A DNA stretch of 64,000 bases from Actinomadura flavalba DSM 45200. GTDB taxonomy: Bacteria > Actinomycetota > Actinomycetes > Streptosporangiales > Streptosporangiaceae. Under the pieces are notes generated by a model. That model was not told the DNA's origin. It did not search any database and was given only the letters and a program-made list of their open reading frames with translations. The stretch is from the NCBI RefSeq assembly GCF_000374305.1, contig NZ_KB894096.1, positions 519,572 to 583,571 of the forward strand. The letters run 5' to 3'. This document shows, piece after piece, positions 38,339 through 46,677 of the stretch (positions are counted from its first letter, which is position 1; every line of letters starts with the position of its first letter). The translations under genes were made by a program, and so were the position numbers.

Positions 38339-40534
38339 CTACTTGCCCGGCTCGGGGTCGCGGGGCAGGCCGAGGATGCGCTCACCGATGATGTTGAGCT
38401 GCACCTCGGTGGTGCCGCCGTAGATCGTCATCGCGCGGCTGAACAGCATCGCGCGGGCGACGATCCCGCTCTCGGCCATCGTCACCTCGGTCGTCGCCGC
38501 CTCGCCCTGCGCCGCCCAGCAGTAGTCCGCGACGTCCTGGTTGAACTGGACGCCGAGGAGCTTGCGGACGCTGGCCTCCGCGCCCGGCTCCACGCCGTTG
38601 AGCTGCTTGAGCGTGGTGCGCAGCGACAGCAGGTCGATCGAGTGGCCCTGCGCCACCAGCTTGCCGATCTCCAGCACCTCGCCCGCGTCCGGCGTGCGCT
38701 CCTTGAAGAAGTCGAGCAGCTCCGGCACGCCCATGCCCATGCCGCTGCCCGTGGACAGCGACACGCGCTCGTTGGACAGCGTGTTGCGGGTGACCGCCCA
38801 GCCCTTGCCGACCTCGCCGACCACGCAGTCGTCCGGGACGAACACGCCGTCCAGGAAGACCTCGTTGAAGACGGCCTCGCCCGTCAGCTCCTTCAGCGGA
38901 CGCACGTCCACGCCCTGCGACTTCATGTCCACGAGGAAGTAGGTGATGCCGTCGTGCTTGGAGCCGGAGGCGTCGGTGCGGGCGATGCAGAAGCCCCACT
39001 GGGCCCACTGCGCGACCGACGTCCAGATCTTCTGCCCGGTGAGCTTGAAGCCGCCCTCGACGCGCTCGGCCTTCATCGACAGCGACGCCAGGTCCGACCC
39101 GGCGCCCGGCTCGGAGAAGAGCTGGCACCACATGAGCTGGCCGCGCAGCGTCGGCCGCAGGAACCGCTCCTTCTGCTCCTCGGTGCCGTAGCGGACCAGC
39201 GACGGCACCAGCCACGCGCCGATCACCAGGTTCGGGGCCTTGACCCCGGCGGCCTTCAGCTCCTGCTGGATGAGGATCTGCTCGACCGGCGACGCCTCGC
39301 GGCCCCACGGCTTGGGGAAGTGCGGGACCGTCCAGCCCTCGTCGCCCATCTTGGCGTTGAGGGCGCCCTTGTCGTCGATGGCGGCCAGCTCGGCGATCTC
39401 GGCGCGGATGCGCGCCCGGATCGGCTCGGTATCGTCGTCCAGCTCCAGCTCGATCGGGCGGCGCCCGCCGGCCAGCGCGATCTCGCCGACCTGCCGCGCC
39501 CAGCCCTTGGCCGGGCCGAGCAGCGCCCGCAGCGCCAGCGCGCGGCGCAGGTAGACGTGGGCGTCGTGCTCCCAGGTGAAGCCGATGCCGCCGAGGATCT
39601 GGATCGCGTCACGGGCCGTCCGCACACCCGCGTCGGGCGCGACGACCGCCGCGACGGCCGCCGCGAACGGGGCGTCCGGAGAGCCGTCACCGACGGCGCG
39701 GGCGGCGTCCCAGGTCGCGGCGCGGGCCTGCTCCAGCACGATCAGCATCCGGGCGGCCTTGTGCTTGACGCCCTGGAACTGGCCGATCGGGCGGCCGAAC
39801 TGCTCGCGGACCTTGGCGTAGCCGGCGGCGGTCTGGACGAGCCACCCGGCGAGGCCGGTGGTCTCGGCGCCGAACAGCACGGCGGCCAGCTCCCGCACCC
39901 GCTCGGCGGTGAGGCCGTCGAGCACGCGGTCGGCGTCGACGCTCACGCCGGACGCCTCGACGCGCGCGACGCGGCGGACCCGGTCCAGGTTCTCGACCGG
40001 GGTGACCGTGAGCGCGGACGCCTCGGCCACGGCCCACTCGATCGTGCCGTCCACGTCCACCGGCAGGACCAGCAGGTCGGCGAGGGACGCGCCGAGGACC
40101 GTCGCGGCCGAGCCGTCGATCACCAGCGCGCCGCCCTCGCGGCGGCCGGTGAAGGAGCCGGTGAGGGCGACGGCGCCGGTGCGGGAGCCGTCGGCCAGGC
40201 CGGGCAGCAGCTCGGCGCGGGCCTTGGGGTTGCTGGCGGCGTCGATCGCCGCGCTGGCGAACACCGTCGGCAGGAACGGTCCCGGCGCGGCGGCGCGGCC
40301 CAGCTCCTCCAGGACGACGGCCAGCTCCAGCAGGCCGTAGCCCGCGCCGCCGTGCTCCTCGTCCAGGTGCAGGCCCAGCAGGCCCTGCTCGGCGAGACCC
40401 GCCCAGAATCCGGGGCGGGTCTCTTCGTCGGCGTCCAGCGCGGCCCGTACGACGGGCGCTGCGATGTGCCGTTCGGCGAACCCGCGCACCGAATCGGCGA
40501 GGGCCTCGTGCTCTTCGGTCAATCCGATGGCCAT
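38339..40534 (-). CDS. Double (fused) acyl-CoA dehydrogenase, FadE34-like
   Basis: A 731-residue protein with two complete acyl-CoA dehydrogenase units in tandem: residues ~1-345 (ending AIQILGGIGFTWEHDAHVYL) and ~375-731 (MWCQLFSEPGAGSDLASL, IWTSVAQWAQWGFC, and AMTIYGGTTEVQLNIIGERI). Only the second carries the full FAD/substrate motif set. The same arrangement occurs in M. tuberculosis FadE34 (ChsE3), which dehydrogenates steroid side-chain CoA esters, so a bulky acyl-CoA substrate is plausible. No steroid-degradation cluster is near it. AAGGTG precedes ATG 40534. A promoter with TAGAAT at -10 and nested inverted repeats is listed separately. Confidence 0.85.
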   Translation of the reverse strand: MAIGLTEEHEALADSVRGFAERHIAAPVVRAALDADEETRPGFWAGLAEQGLLGLHLDEEHGGAGYGLLELAVVLEELGRAAAPGPFLPTVFASAAIDAASNPKARAELLPGLADGSRTGAVALTGSFTGRREGGALVIDGSAATVLGASLADLLVLPVDVDGTIEWAVAEASALTVTPVENLDRVRRVARVEASGVSVDADRVLDGLTAERVRELAAVLFGAETTGLAGWLVQTAAGYAKVREQFGRPIGQFQGVKHKAARMLIVLEQARAATWDAARAVGDGSPDAPFAAAVAAVVAPDAGVRTARDAIQILGGIGFTWEHDAHVYLRRALALRALLGPAKGWARQVGEIALAGGRRPIELELDDDTEPIRARIRAEIAELAAIDDKGALNAKMGDEGWTVPHFPKPWGREASPVEQILIQQELKAAGVKAPNLVIGAWLVPSLVRYGTEEQKERFLRPTLRGQLMWCQLFSEPGAGSDLASLSMKAERVEGGFKLTGQKIWTSVAQWAQWGFCIARTDASGSKHDGITYFLVDMKSQGVDVRPLKELTGEAVFNEVFLDGVFVPDDCVVGEVGKGWAVTRNTLSNERVSLSTGSGMGMGVPELLDFFKERTPDAGEVLEIGKLVAQGHSIDLLSLRTTLKQLNGVEPGAEASVRKLLGVQFNQDVADYCWAAQGEAATTEVTMAESGIVARAMLFSRAMTIYGGTTEVQLNIIGERILGLPRDPEPGK

Positions 40535-40548
40535 GCGTCACCTTCTCT

Positions 40549-40591
40549 CAGACCGCTGTTGATCAGGATTCTAGAACAGCATTCGGGTCTG
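40549..40591 (-). promoter_or_regulatory. Promoter and nested inverted repeats of the acyl-CoA dehydrogenase gene
   Basis: On the minus strand TAGAAT (40568-40573) is a good -10. It lies inside GCTGTT/AACAGC (40555-40560 and 40575-40580), itself enclosed by CAGACC/GGTCTG (40549-40554 and 40586-40591). An operator overlapping the -10 is likely; the regulator is not encoded nearby. Confidence 0.5.
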
Positions 40592-40611
40592 TGGGGAAGG
40601 TGACGTCAGTC

Positions 40612-41628
40612 TCACTGCTTGCGGGTGTCCACCGCCGGGTCCGTCCCGGCCTGCTCGGCCGCCTGCTCCTCGACGGTCTTCTTCGGGCCGGGCCGCTTGG
40701 ACGACGCCAGGCTGGCCACCGCGACCGCGACGAGCGTGCCGCCGATGACCGCCAGCGACAGCCAGATCGGCACGTCCGGCGCCCACGAGACGTGGTACTC
40801 GTGCAGCGCGTGCAGGATCAGCTTGACGCCGATGAACCCGAGGATGAACGCCAGGCCGTGCGTGAGGTAGACCAGCCGCTCGGCCAGGCCGCCCAGCAGG
40901 AAGTAGAGCTGCACCAGGCCCATCAGCGCGAACGCGTTGGCGGTGAAGACCAGGTACGGCTCCTGGGTGAGGCCGAAGATCGCCGGGATGGAGTCGATCG
41001 CGAACATCACGTCGGTGGAGCCGATGGCGATCATGACGATGAGCAGCGGCGTCACGACGCGCTTGCCGTCGATGCGGGTGACCAGGCTCTGGCCGTGGTA
41101 CTCGCTCGTCGTCGGCAGGACCCGCTTGGCCCAGCGCAGCAGGAAGTTCTCCTTGACGTCCTCGTCCTCGCCGAGGTGGCGGAGCAGGCCGACGGCCGTC
41201 CAGATGAGGAAGAACCCGAAGACGAAGAACACCCAGGTGAACGCCGACAGGGCGGCGGCGCCGACCGCGATGAAGATGCCGCGCAGGACGAGCGCGATGA
41301 TGATGCCCGCCATCAGCACGGTGTGCTGGAGGGCCTTGGGCACGGCGAACCGCGCCAGGATCACCATGAAGACGAACAGGTTGTCGATGCTCAGGCTCTT
41401 CTCGGTGACGAAGCCACCGAAGTACTCGCCGGCGTACTGCGCGCCCGCGAAGATCCACACGCCGACGCCGAACAGGACGGCGAGCCCGATGTAGAACGTG
41501 GACCAGAACGCCGCGCGCCGCGTGGTGAACTCGCGGGTGTCGTTGCGGTGGATGACCAGCAGGTCGATCAGGATGATCGCGAAGATGGCCACGATCGTGG
41601 CCATCCATACCCAGGGGGCGACATGCAT
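40612..41628 (-). CDS. TerC-family membrane protein (putative Mn2+ exporter)
   Basis: A 338-residue polytopic protein with about nine helices. The TerC motifs SIDNLFVFMVILARF (about residue 82) and GSTDVMFAIDSIPAIFG (about 205) carry the acidic residues thought to bind metal ions. The hydrophilic C-terminus (KRPGPKKTVEEQAAEQ) is cytoplasmic. The gene sits behind a yybP-ykoY Mn2+ riboswitch, so Mn2+ efflux or metalation of exported proteins is the best inferred role. Its Shine-Dalgarno GGAGG (41636-41640) is part of the switching stem. Confidence 0.9.
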   Translation of the reverse strand: MHVAPWVWMATIVAIFAIILIDLLVIHRNDTREFTTRRAAFWSTFYIGLAVLFGVGVWIFAGAQYAGEYFGGFVTEKSLSIDNLFVFMVILARFAVPKALQHTVLMAGIIIALVLRGIFIAVGAAALSAFTWVFFVFGFFLIWTAVGLLRHLGEDEDVKENFLLRWAKRVLPTTSEYHGQSLVTRIDGKRVVTPLLIVMIAIGSTDVMFAIDSIPAIFGLTQEPYLVFTANAFALMGLVQLYFLLGGLAERLVYLTHGLAFILGFIGVKLILHALHEYHVSWAPDVPIWLSLAVIGGTLVAVAVASLASSKRPGPKKTVEEQAAEQAGTDPAVDTRKQ

Positions 41629-41635
41629 CGAAGAA

Positions 41636-41664
41636 CCTCCGACGGCAGGGGTTTACGTCGGAGG
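41636..41664 (-). promoter_or_regulatory. Shine-Dalgarno-sequestering stem of the terC riboswitch
   Basis: RNA segment CCUCCGAC (41664-41657) is complementary to GUCGGAGG (41643-41636), which contains the terC Shine-Dalgarno sequence. The CCUCC part is also the 3' strand of aptamer helix P1, so the two pairings exclude each other. Confidence 0.75.
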
Positions 41665-41760
41665 TCTCTCCCGCCCTCGGTGAGGACCGACGTCCCGGGA
41701 CGGCATGGGCCGGCCGTATTGACGAGTACGTCGCGCGGGGATACTCCCCTCCACTCAGGT
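41655..41760 (-). promoter_or_regulatory. yybP-ykoY (Mn2+) riboswitch upstream of terC
   Basis: Reading on the minus strand: GGAGGGGAGTAT at the 5' end (41752-41741), a CGTCAATACGG element, a GC-rich variable arm, then GGCGGGAGAGACCTCC (41675-41660). The GGGGAGUA and GAGACC loop sequences are the two conserved metal-binding loops of the family. P1 forms by GGAGG (41752-41748) with CCUCC (41664-41660). Family aptamers sense Mn2+ and often control TerC/Alx-type genes. Confidence 0.88.
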
Positions 41761-41842
41761 TGAACGCGCCGTGCCCCCGCCTCGTTCCCCGCGCGGCCGC
41801 CTTTATTCCGATCTTGGCGAACCCTCGACCCGGGCGGCGCGT

Positions 41843-43072
41843 CTAAGGGCGGCGCGAGGCCCCGCTCACGCCCGATTCTGCGCGCAAACGGACATACAGG
41901 GCGGTGAGCTGGGCGACCGCGTCCGCCTCGCCGGGCAGCGCCGCCGCCCGGCGCGCCGCCGCCTCGCCCAGCCGCAGCGCCAGCGCCGGATCGTCCAGCA
42001 CCCGGTCGACGGCGCGGCCCAGCGCCTCCGCGTCGTGCGGCGGCACCAACAGCGCCGCCGCGCTCTCCGGCCCGTGCAGCCCGCTCCCGCCGGTGCGGGG
42101 CTCGGCGCCGACCATGACCGGGATGCCGCCCACGCGGGTCGCGACGAGCGGACGGCCCGCCCGCAGGATCTCCTGCACGATGAGCGGCTGCCCCTCCCAC
42201 ACGCTCGGCACCACCGCGATGTCGGCGGCCGTCAGCAGCCCGGGGACGTCCCGGCGGCGGCCGAGCAACCGCACCGGCAGGTCCTCGGCGTCGATCCGCG
42301 CCTGGAGCGAGTCGGCCAGCGGCCCGTCCCCGACGATCGCCACCAGCGGCGCGGGCGTGCGGCGCGCCCAGCCCGCCGCCGCGTCCAGCAGCGTCGGCAG
42401 CCCCTTCTGCTCGGCGAGCCGCGCCACCGTGACGATCAGCGGGCGATCACCGACGCCCAGTTCGGCGCGCAGGTCGGCGCGGTCCGCCGGGGACGGCACC
42501 GACTTCGGCGCGGGCGCCGGCACCAGCGCCAGGCCCACGTCGCGCGCGCCGAGGTCGCGCATCCGCTGCTCCAGGTCCGGTGAGACGCCGAGCACGGCCG
42601 TCGCGCCGCGCGCCACCACGCGCTCCAGCGCCCCGTAGATCGCGGCGGTGCGGCCACCGGCGATCACCGCGTTGTGCAGCGTCACCACGACCGGCGTCCG
42701 GCCCCGCCCGAGGCGCAGCGGGTCCGGGGCGACCCGCGCGGTCGCCGCGACGGCCAGCGCGCCCGCCCGCAGCCCGTGGGCGTGCACGACGTCGGCGTCG
42801 CGCAGCAGCGTCCGCAGCCGCCGCACCGCGCGGGCGTCCGCCGCCGGGCGCGGCCGGTCGCCGAGGTCGACGTCGGCGAACCGGACGCCCGGCCCGCTGA
42901 ACCCGAACAGCTCCTCGGTCGCGGCGGGCCCGCACACCGCGACGCGCGCCCCGCGCGCCGCGAGCCCGGCCGCGACCGACCGGACGTGCTTGCCCACTCC
43001 CCCGGCGGCCGTGCCGAGCACCAGCGCCACGCGCAGGCCGTCCAGGCCCGGGTCAGTCGTCTCGGTCGGCAT
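41843..43072 (-). CDS. GT4-family glycosyltransferase
   Basis: A 409-residue GT-B enzyme. Rossmann-like N-terminal half (VALVLGTAAGGVGKHVRSVAAGLAARG is the acceptor-side start), and a C-terminal half with LIVTVARLAEQKGLPTLLDAA, IVGDGPLADSL and the EX7E donor signature in VWEGQPLIVQEILRAGRPLVAT. Retaining hexosyl or HexNAc transfer from a nucleotide sugar at the membrane is expected. It overlaps the MurJ-like gene by 20 bases, so both are made together. The acceptor is unknown. Confidence 0.87.
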   Translation of the reverse strand: MPTETTDPGLDGLRVALVLGTAAGGVGKHVRSVAAGLAARGARVAVCGPAATEELFGFSGPGVRFADVDLGDRPRPAADARAVRRLRTLLRDADVVHAHGLRAGALAVAATARVAPDPLRLGRGRTPVVVTLHNAVIAGGRTAAIYGALERVVARGATAVLGVSPDLEQRMRDLGARDVGLALVPAPAPKSVPSPADRADLRAELGVGDRPLIVTVARLAEQKGLPTLLDAAAGWARRTPAPLVAIVGDGPLADSLQARIDAEDLPVRLLGRRRDVPGLLTAADIAVVPSVWEGQPLIVQEILRAGRPLVATRVGGIPVMVGAEPRTGGSGLHGPESAAALLVPPHDAEALGRAVDRVLDDPALALRLGEAAARRAAALPGEADAVAQLTALYVRLRAESGVSGASRRP

Positions 43073-44759
43073 CTCGGGCGAACCTCCGGTTGAGGACGGC
43101 GCGCAGGTCGCGGCCGTCGATCACGAACGTCACGGTGAGGAAGGCCAGCCCCGCCACGGCGGCGGCGAGCAGGCCGATCCCGATGTTCCAGAACTGCCCG
43201 CCGGTGCCGAGCCACGCCGCGACGCCGTATCCGGCGGCGGCGCCCGCGACGGCACCGGTGAGCGAGGCCAGCAGGGCGCGCGGCACGCCGCGCAGCGCGG
43301 ACCGTCCCCGGGCGCGGACGAGGACGGCCAGCAGCGCCGCCCCGGCGACCGTCATGCCGAGCGAGTTCCCGGCGCCGAGCGCCGCCACGACCCGGCGCTC
43401 GTCCACGGCGGCGACCAGCGCCAGGTCGGCCGCCATGACGACCGTCCAGCCCGCGACGACGGCCGCCGCCCCGGCGCGGCCCCGCCCGCAGGCGAACAGC
43501 ACCCGGCCGAGGTGCGCGACGAGCCCGTAGCCGACGAGACCGGGCGCGAACGCCAGGACCGCGCGGGCGAGCACGTCGCGCTGCTCGGCGCTGCCGGGGT
43601 TGAACACGGCGGCGGCCGGCAGCGCCACCGCCGCCAGCACGGCCGCGCCCGCGCACGACACCAGCAGCACGGCGCGAATCGTGGACGCGGTGATCCGATC
43701 GAACGCCGCCCGCTCGTCCGGGCCGGTGCGGGCCGAGAGCTGCGGGAACGCGCTCGTCGCGATCGGCACCGCCAGGATCGCCCACGGCAGCAGGTAGATC
43801 GCCCACGCGTACTGGTAGTTGGCCAGGGCGCCGCCGGTGCCCTCGTAACTGAGCCGCACGACGAGCAGCGCCGAGAGCTGCTGCGCGACGACGGTCGCCA
43901 GCCCGGCCAGTGCCAGCCGCCGCACCGCGACCGCCACGCCGGGCGGGAACCGCAGCGTGGGCCGCAGCCCGAGCCGCAGCCGCCACGCGGCGATCCCGGC
44001 GGTGAGCGCCATCGCGACGCCGCCGAGGGCCGTCCCGACCGACAGCGTCAGCTCGGCGGGCAGCGGCAGCCCCGCCAGGTCGTTCTCGTGTCCCCGGCCC
44101 AGCGGCGCGAAGACCAGGTAGGCGCCGATGACGACGAGCGACGACATCAGCGGCGCCAGCGCGGGCGCCACGAACCGCCGGTGCGATTGGAGCACCCCGT
44201 ACAGCACGACCGCGATCCCGTACATGACCATCTGCGGTGCCATGATCGCCAGCATCCGGCCGCCGACCGCGACGATGTCGGTGCGCGAGCAGCCGGTCAG
44301 GTCGGGTCCGACGAGCAGTTCCATGATCGGCCCCGCGAGCAGGGCCATCAGCCCGGCCAGCGGGATCATCAGCAGGACGATCCAGGTCAGCAGCGCCGAG
44401 GCGATGCGGCGGACCTCGCCGGTGTCGCCGCGCGCGGCGGGACCGGCCAGCACCGGCACGACCATCGCGGCCAGCGCCCCGCCCGCGACGATCTCGTACA
44501 CGATGTTCGGGAACTGCGTCGCGGTGAAGTACGCCTGGCTCAGGCACGACGTCGTGACCGTCTGCGAGAAGACGTACGTCCGCCCGAACCCCGCCAGCCG
44601 CGACAGCACGGTGATGACGCCGATGACGACGGCGGCGCCCGCGATGCCGCCCGCCAGAGCGGCGCGCCGCCCGGACCGGGACGTGCCGATCTCCTGTGCC
44701 CCGTCCCCGCGGACGGCGCGGCGGATCAACGCCGTCAGACGGCGCGGGGCAGGGCTCAC
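43053..44759 (-). CDS. MurJ/MviN-like lipid flippase
   Basis: A 568-residue membrane protein of the MOP superfamily with about 14 helices. ITVLSRLAGFGRTYVFSQTV near residue 50, CLSQAYFTATQFPNIVYEIVAGGALAAMVVPV and LLYGVLQSHRRFVAPALAPLMSS match the MurJ pattern. Family members flip lipid-linked sugars such as lipid II across the membrane. The main MurJ of actinobacteria usually lies elsewhere, so this may be a second flippase serving the adjacent MraY-like and GT4 enzymes. That is inference. Confidence 0.8.
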   Translation of the reverse strand: MSPAPRRLTALIRRAVRGDGAQEIGTSRSGRRAALAGGIAGAAVVIGVITVLSRLAGFGRTYVFSQTVTTSCLSQAYFTATQFPNIVYEIVAGGALAAMVVPVLAGPAARGDTGEVRRIASALLTWIVLLMIPLAGLMALLAGPIMELLVGPDLTGCSRTDIVAVGGRMLAIMAPQMVMYGIAVVLYGVLQSHRRFVAPALAPLMSSLVVIGAYLVFAPLGRGHENDLAGLPLPAELTLSVGTALGGVAMALTAGIAAWRLRLGLRPTLRFPPGVAVAVRRLALAGLATVVAQQLSALLVVRLSYEGTGGALANYQYAWAIYLLPWAILAVPIATSAFPQLSARTGPDERAAFDRITASTIRAVLLVSCAGAAVLAAVALPAAAVFNPGSAEQRDVLARAVLAFAPGLVGYGLVAHLGRVLFACGRGRAGAAAVVAGWTVVMAADLALVAAVDERRVVAALGAGNSLGMTVAGAALLAVLVRARGRSALRGVPRALLASLTGAVAGAAAGYGVAAWLGTGGQFWNIGIGLLAAAVAGLAFLTVTFVIDGRDLRAVLNRRFARDADRDD

Positions 44760-44807
44760 GGGCAGGGCTCTCAGACGAGGGGAGGTCTTGGGCGACGGGC
44801 GCGGAGG

Positions 44808-45716
44808 TCAGGAGGTGGCGGGCTCCCCGGCGGGCGCCGCGTCGACGACCGGCTCGGGCGCCGGTTCGGGGACGACCGCGACGGGACGGCGGCCCAGCAT
44901 GTCGACGCGGTGCAGCGCGGGCGTCCGCTGGATGACCTTGGTGAAGCTCACGAACTCGCTGGCCGCGTTCAGCCCCGCGACGCCCGCGAACACCGCGAGC
45001 CGCGCCGGACGCGGCAGCCGGGTGGCGCCGAGGCCGAGCAGGGCGCCGAGCGCGTTGGCGCCGGTGTCACCGAGCATCGCGCGCTCGGCTAGGTCGGTGG
45101 GCAGCAGCGCGGCGGCGGCGCCGAGCGGCGCGGCCACGACCGCCGCACCGGACGTCGCGGCCAGCGGCGCGCCGGTGATCAGCCCGACCTTGATCGCGCG
45201 GCCCGGCCGCAGGTCGAACAGGTTCATCAGGTTGGCGCTCGCGGCGACCAGCGCGCCGTTGAGCAGCGTGTCGAACACGCGGCCCGCGCGGGTGGGCGCG
45301 GGCGACCCGGCCAGGGCGGCGGCGCCGAGACCGGCCGCGCCGATGCCGAGGATCTTCACCGCGCCGGTGGTGACCTCGCCGCGCGCCAGCGCGCCGAGGT
45401 GGCCCTTGAAGCCGCGCGAGTCGGCCGAGCCGGACAGGTCGTCGTAGCCGCCGAGCGCGCCGGGGACCGTGCCCGCCAGCAGCGCGGCGGCGCGCATCCG
45501 CGCCGGGACGCCGGGCAGCAGCAGGCCGCCCGCCGCCGCGCCCGCGACGAACGCGGGCCCCTCCAGCAGCGTGACGGGCTCGCCCCGGTGGTTGGTGCGG
45601 CCCCACACCTCGCCGCCGGGCGGGTTCGCCGTCAGCGCCGCGTAGGCGGCGCGGGCGGCGGCGGCGCCGAGCAGCGCGCCGCCGGTGAGCCGGAGGGTCG
45701 AGGAGACTCGCGTCAT
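44808..45716 (-). CDS. MraY/WecA-like polyprenyl-phosphate sugar-1-P transferase homologue
   Basis: A 302-residue membrane protein. The family features GGYDDLSGSADSRGFKGHLGAL (DD pair and cytoplasmic loop) and MLGDTGANALGALLGLG (catalytic Asp loop) are clear. The usual NxxDGxDG loop is replaced by NLMNLFDLRPGRAIKV. About eight helices are predicted. Members couple a sugar-1-phosphate to undecaprenyl phosphate at the start of glycan assembly. The altered loop may mean a changed substrate or lost catalysis. It lies between steB/mctB and the MurJ-like gene. Confidence 0.7.
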   Translation of the reverse strand: MTRVSSTLRLTGGALLGAAAARAAYAALTANPPGGEVWGRTNHRGEPVTLLEGPAFVAGAAAGGLLLPGVPARMRAAALLAGTVPGALGGYDDLSGSADSRGFKGHLGALARGEVTTGAVKILGIGAAGLGAAALAGSPAPTRAGRVFDTLLNGALVAASANLMNLFDLRPGRAIKVGLITGAPLAATSGAAVVAAPLGAAAALLPTDLAERAMLGDTGANALGALLGLGATRLPRPARLAVFAGVAGLNAASEFVSFTKVIQRTPALHRVDMLGRRPVAVVPEPAPEPVVDAAPAGEPATS

Positions 45717-45720
45717 CGCG

Positions 45721-46677
45721 TCATCCGTTCGTCGTGGCGGCCGGGGCCGGCGACGGCAGGTACCCGTTGACGCCCGAGCCCGTGCCGTACTGCCCCGTCT
45801 TGCCGCCCAGCTCGTTCTGGAGGGCCAGGATCACCACGATCTGGCCGGAGGCGGTGTCGACCGTGTCGACCGCCGAGACGTTCTTCTCGGTGTCGGAGTC
45901 GCGCAGCGCCGTGATCATGCCGCCCTCCTGCGCCGCCGGGCTCGGCCCGCCGACGACGGTGCCCTTGCCCGCCGCGTCGAGCGCGTTCGTCACCGCCAGC
46001 AGCGCCTTGTTCGCGGCGTCGCCGCCGGAGTAGGTGTAGGGGGCGGACGGCGCGACCATGACGGCGAGTGTCGCATGCTGGGCGGGCTTCCCGCTGACGG
46101 TCAGGTAACCCGCCTCCTGGAAGCCGCCGAGGACGGCGCTGCCGCCCGCGTCCTCGCGGCCGGTCGCGGAGGCGTCGCGGGTGACGAGCGCCGAGGCGAG
46201 CACCGCCCCGGCCTTGCCGTAGGCGTCGGCGTCGCCGGGCAGGTTCACGTTGGCGGGCTTGAGCTGGGCGGCCAGCGCGTCGATCGTGCCGGCCTCCTTG
46301 GCGTCCAGGAACTTGGCCTGGAGCGTGACGCGGCCGGTCACGGTGGCGCCGGCGCTCTTGGCCAGCTCACCGACCCGCTCCAGGCTCTCGTTGCCGGCGC
46401 CGGGGCTCTCCACGAGCACGACCGACTGGCCCTTGAGGCGGCCCTCGACGACCTGCGGGGCGAGCACGCCCGCGAACTGCTCCTGGCCGCGCGTCTGCGC
46501 CGTCAGCCGGCCCTGCTCCTCGCGCAGGGCCTCGTTGCGCTTGGCGGCCGTGTTGGCCTCGCGCTTGAGCCCGGCGGTGACCGAGTCGGACAGGGTGGTG
46601 GAGCCCAGGATGATGCCGAGCGCCAGCGCGAGGAAGATCGCGACGATGGAGACGAGGTGGTAGCGGAAGTCGATCAA
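45721..46677 (-). CDS. SteB/MctB-family envelope protein
   Basis: A 318-residue protein with an N-terminal anchor (VSIVAIFLALALGIILG, residues 9-26), a coiled coil just after it (NTAAKRNEALREEQGRLTAQ, about residues 36-55) and an exported alpha/beta domain. M. tuberculosis homologue Rv1698 (MctB) affects copper levels; the Corynebacterium homologue SteB works with SteA in controlling cell-separation hydrolases. TTG 46677 is the family start (MIDFRYHLVS) and its codon overlaps the steA stop. The C-terminus is Ala/Pro-rich. Confidence 0.85.
   Translation of the reverse strand: MIDFRYHLVSIVAIFLALALGIILGSTTLSDSVTAGLKREANTAAKRNEALREEQGRLTAQTRGQEQFAGVLAPQVVEGRLKGQSVVLVESPGAGNESLERVGELAKSAGATVTGRVTLQAKFLDAKEAGTIDALAAQLKPANVNLPGDADAYGKAGAVLASALVTRDASATGREDAGGSAVLGGFQEAGYLTVSGKPAQHATLAVMVAPSAPYTYSGGDAANKALLAVTNALDAAGKGTVVGGPSPAAQEGGMITALRDSDTEKNVSAVDTVDTASGQIVVILALQNELGGKTGQYGTGSGVNGYLPSPAPAATTNG

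Noticed and set aside
40561..40585. KstR box upstream of the FadE34-like gene
   Set aside because: TAGAAC is present but the second half does not fit TNNAACNNGTTNNA; only a half-site.
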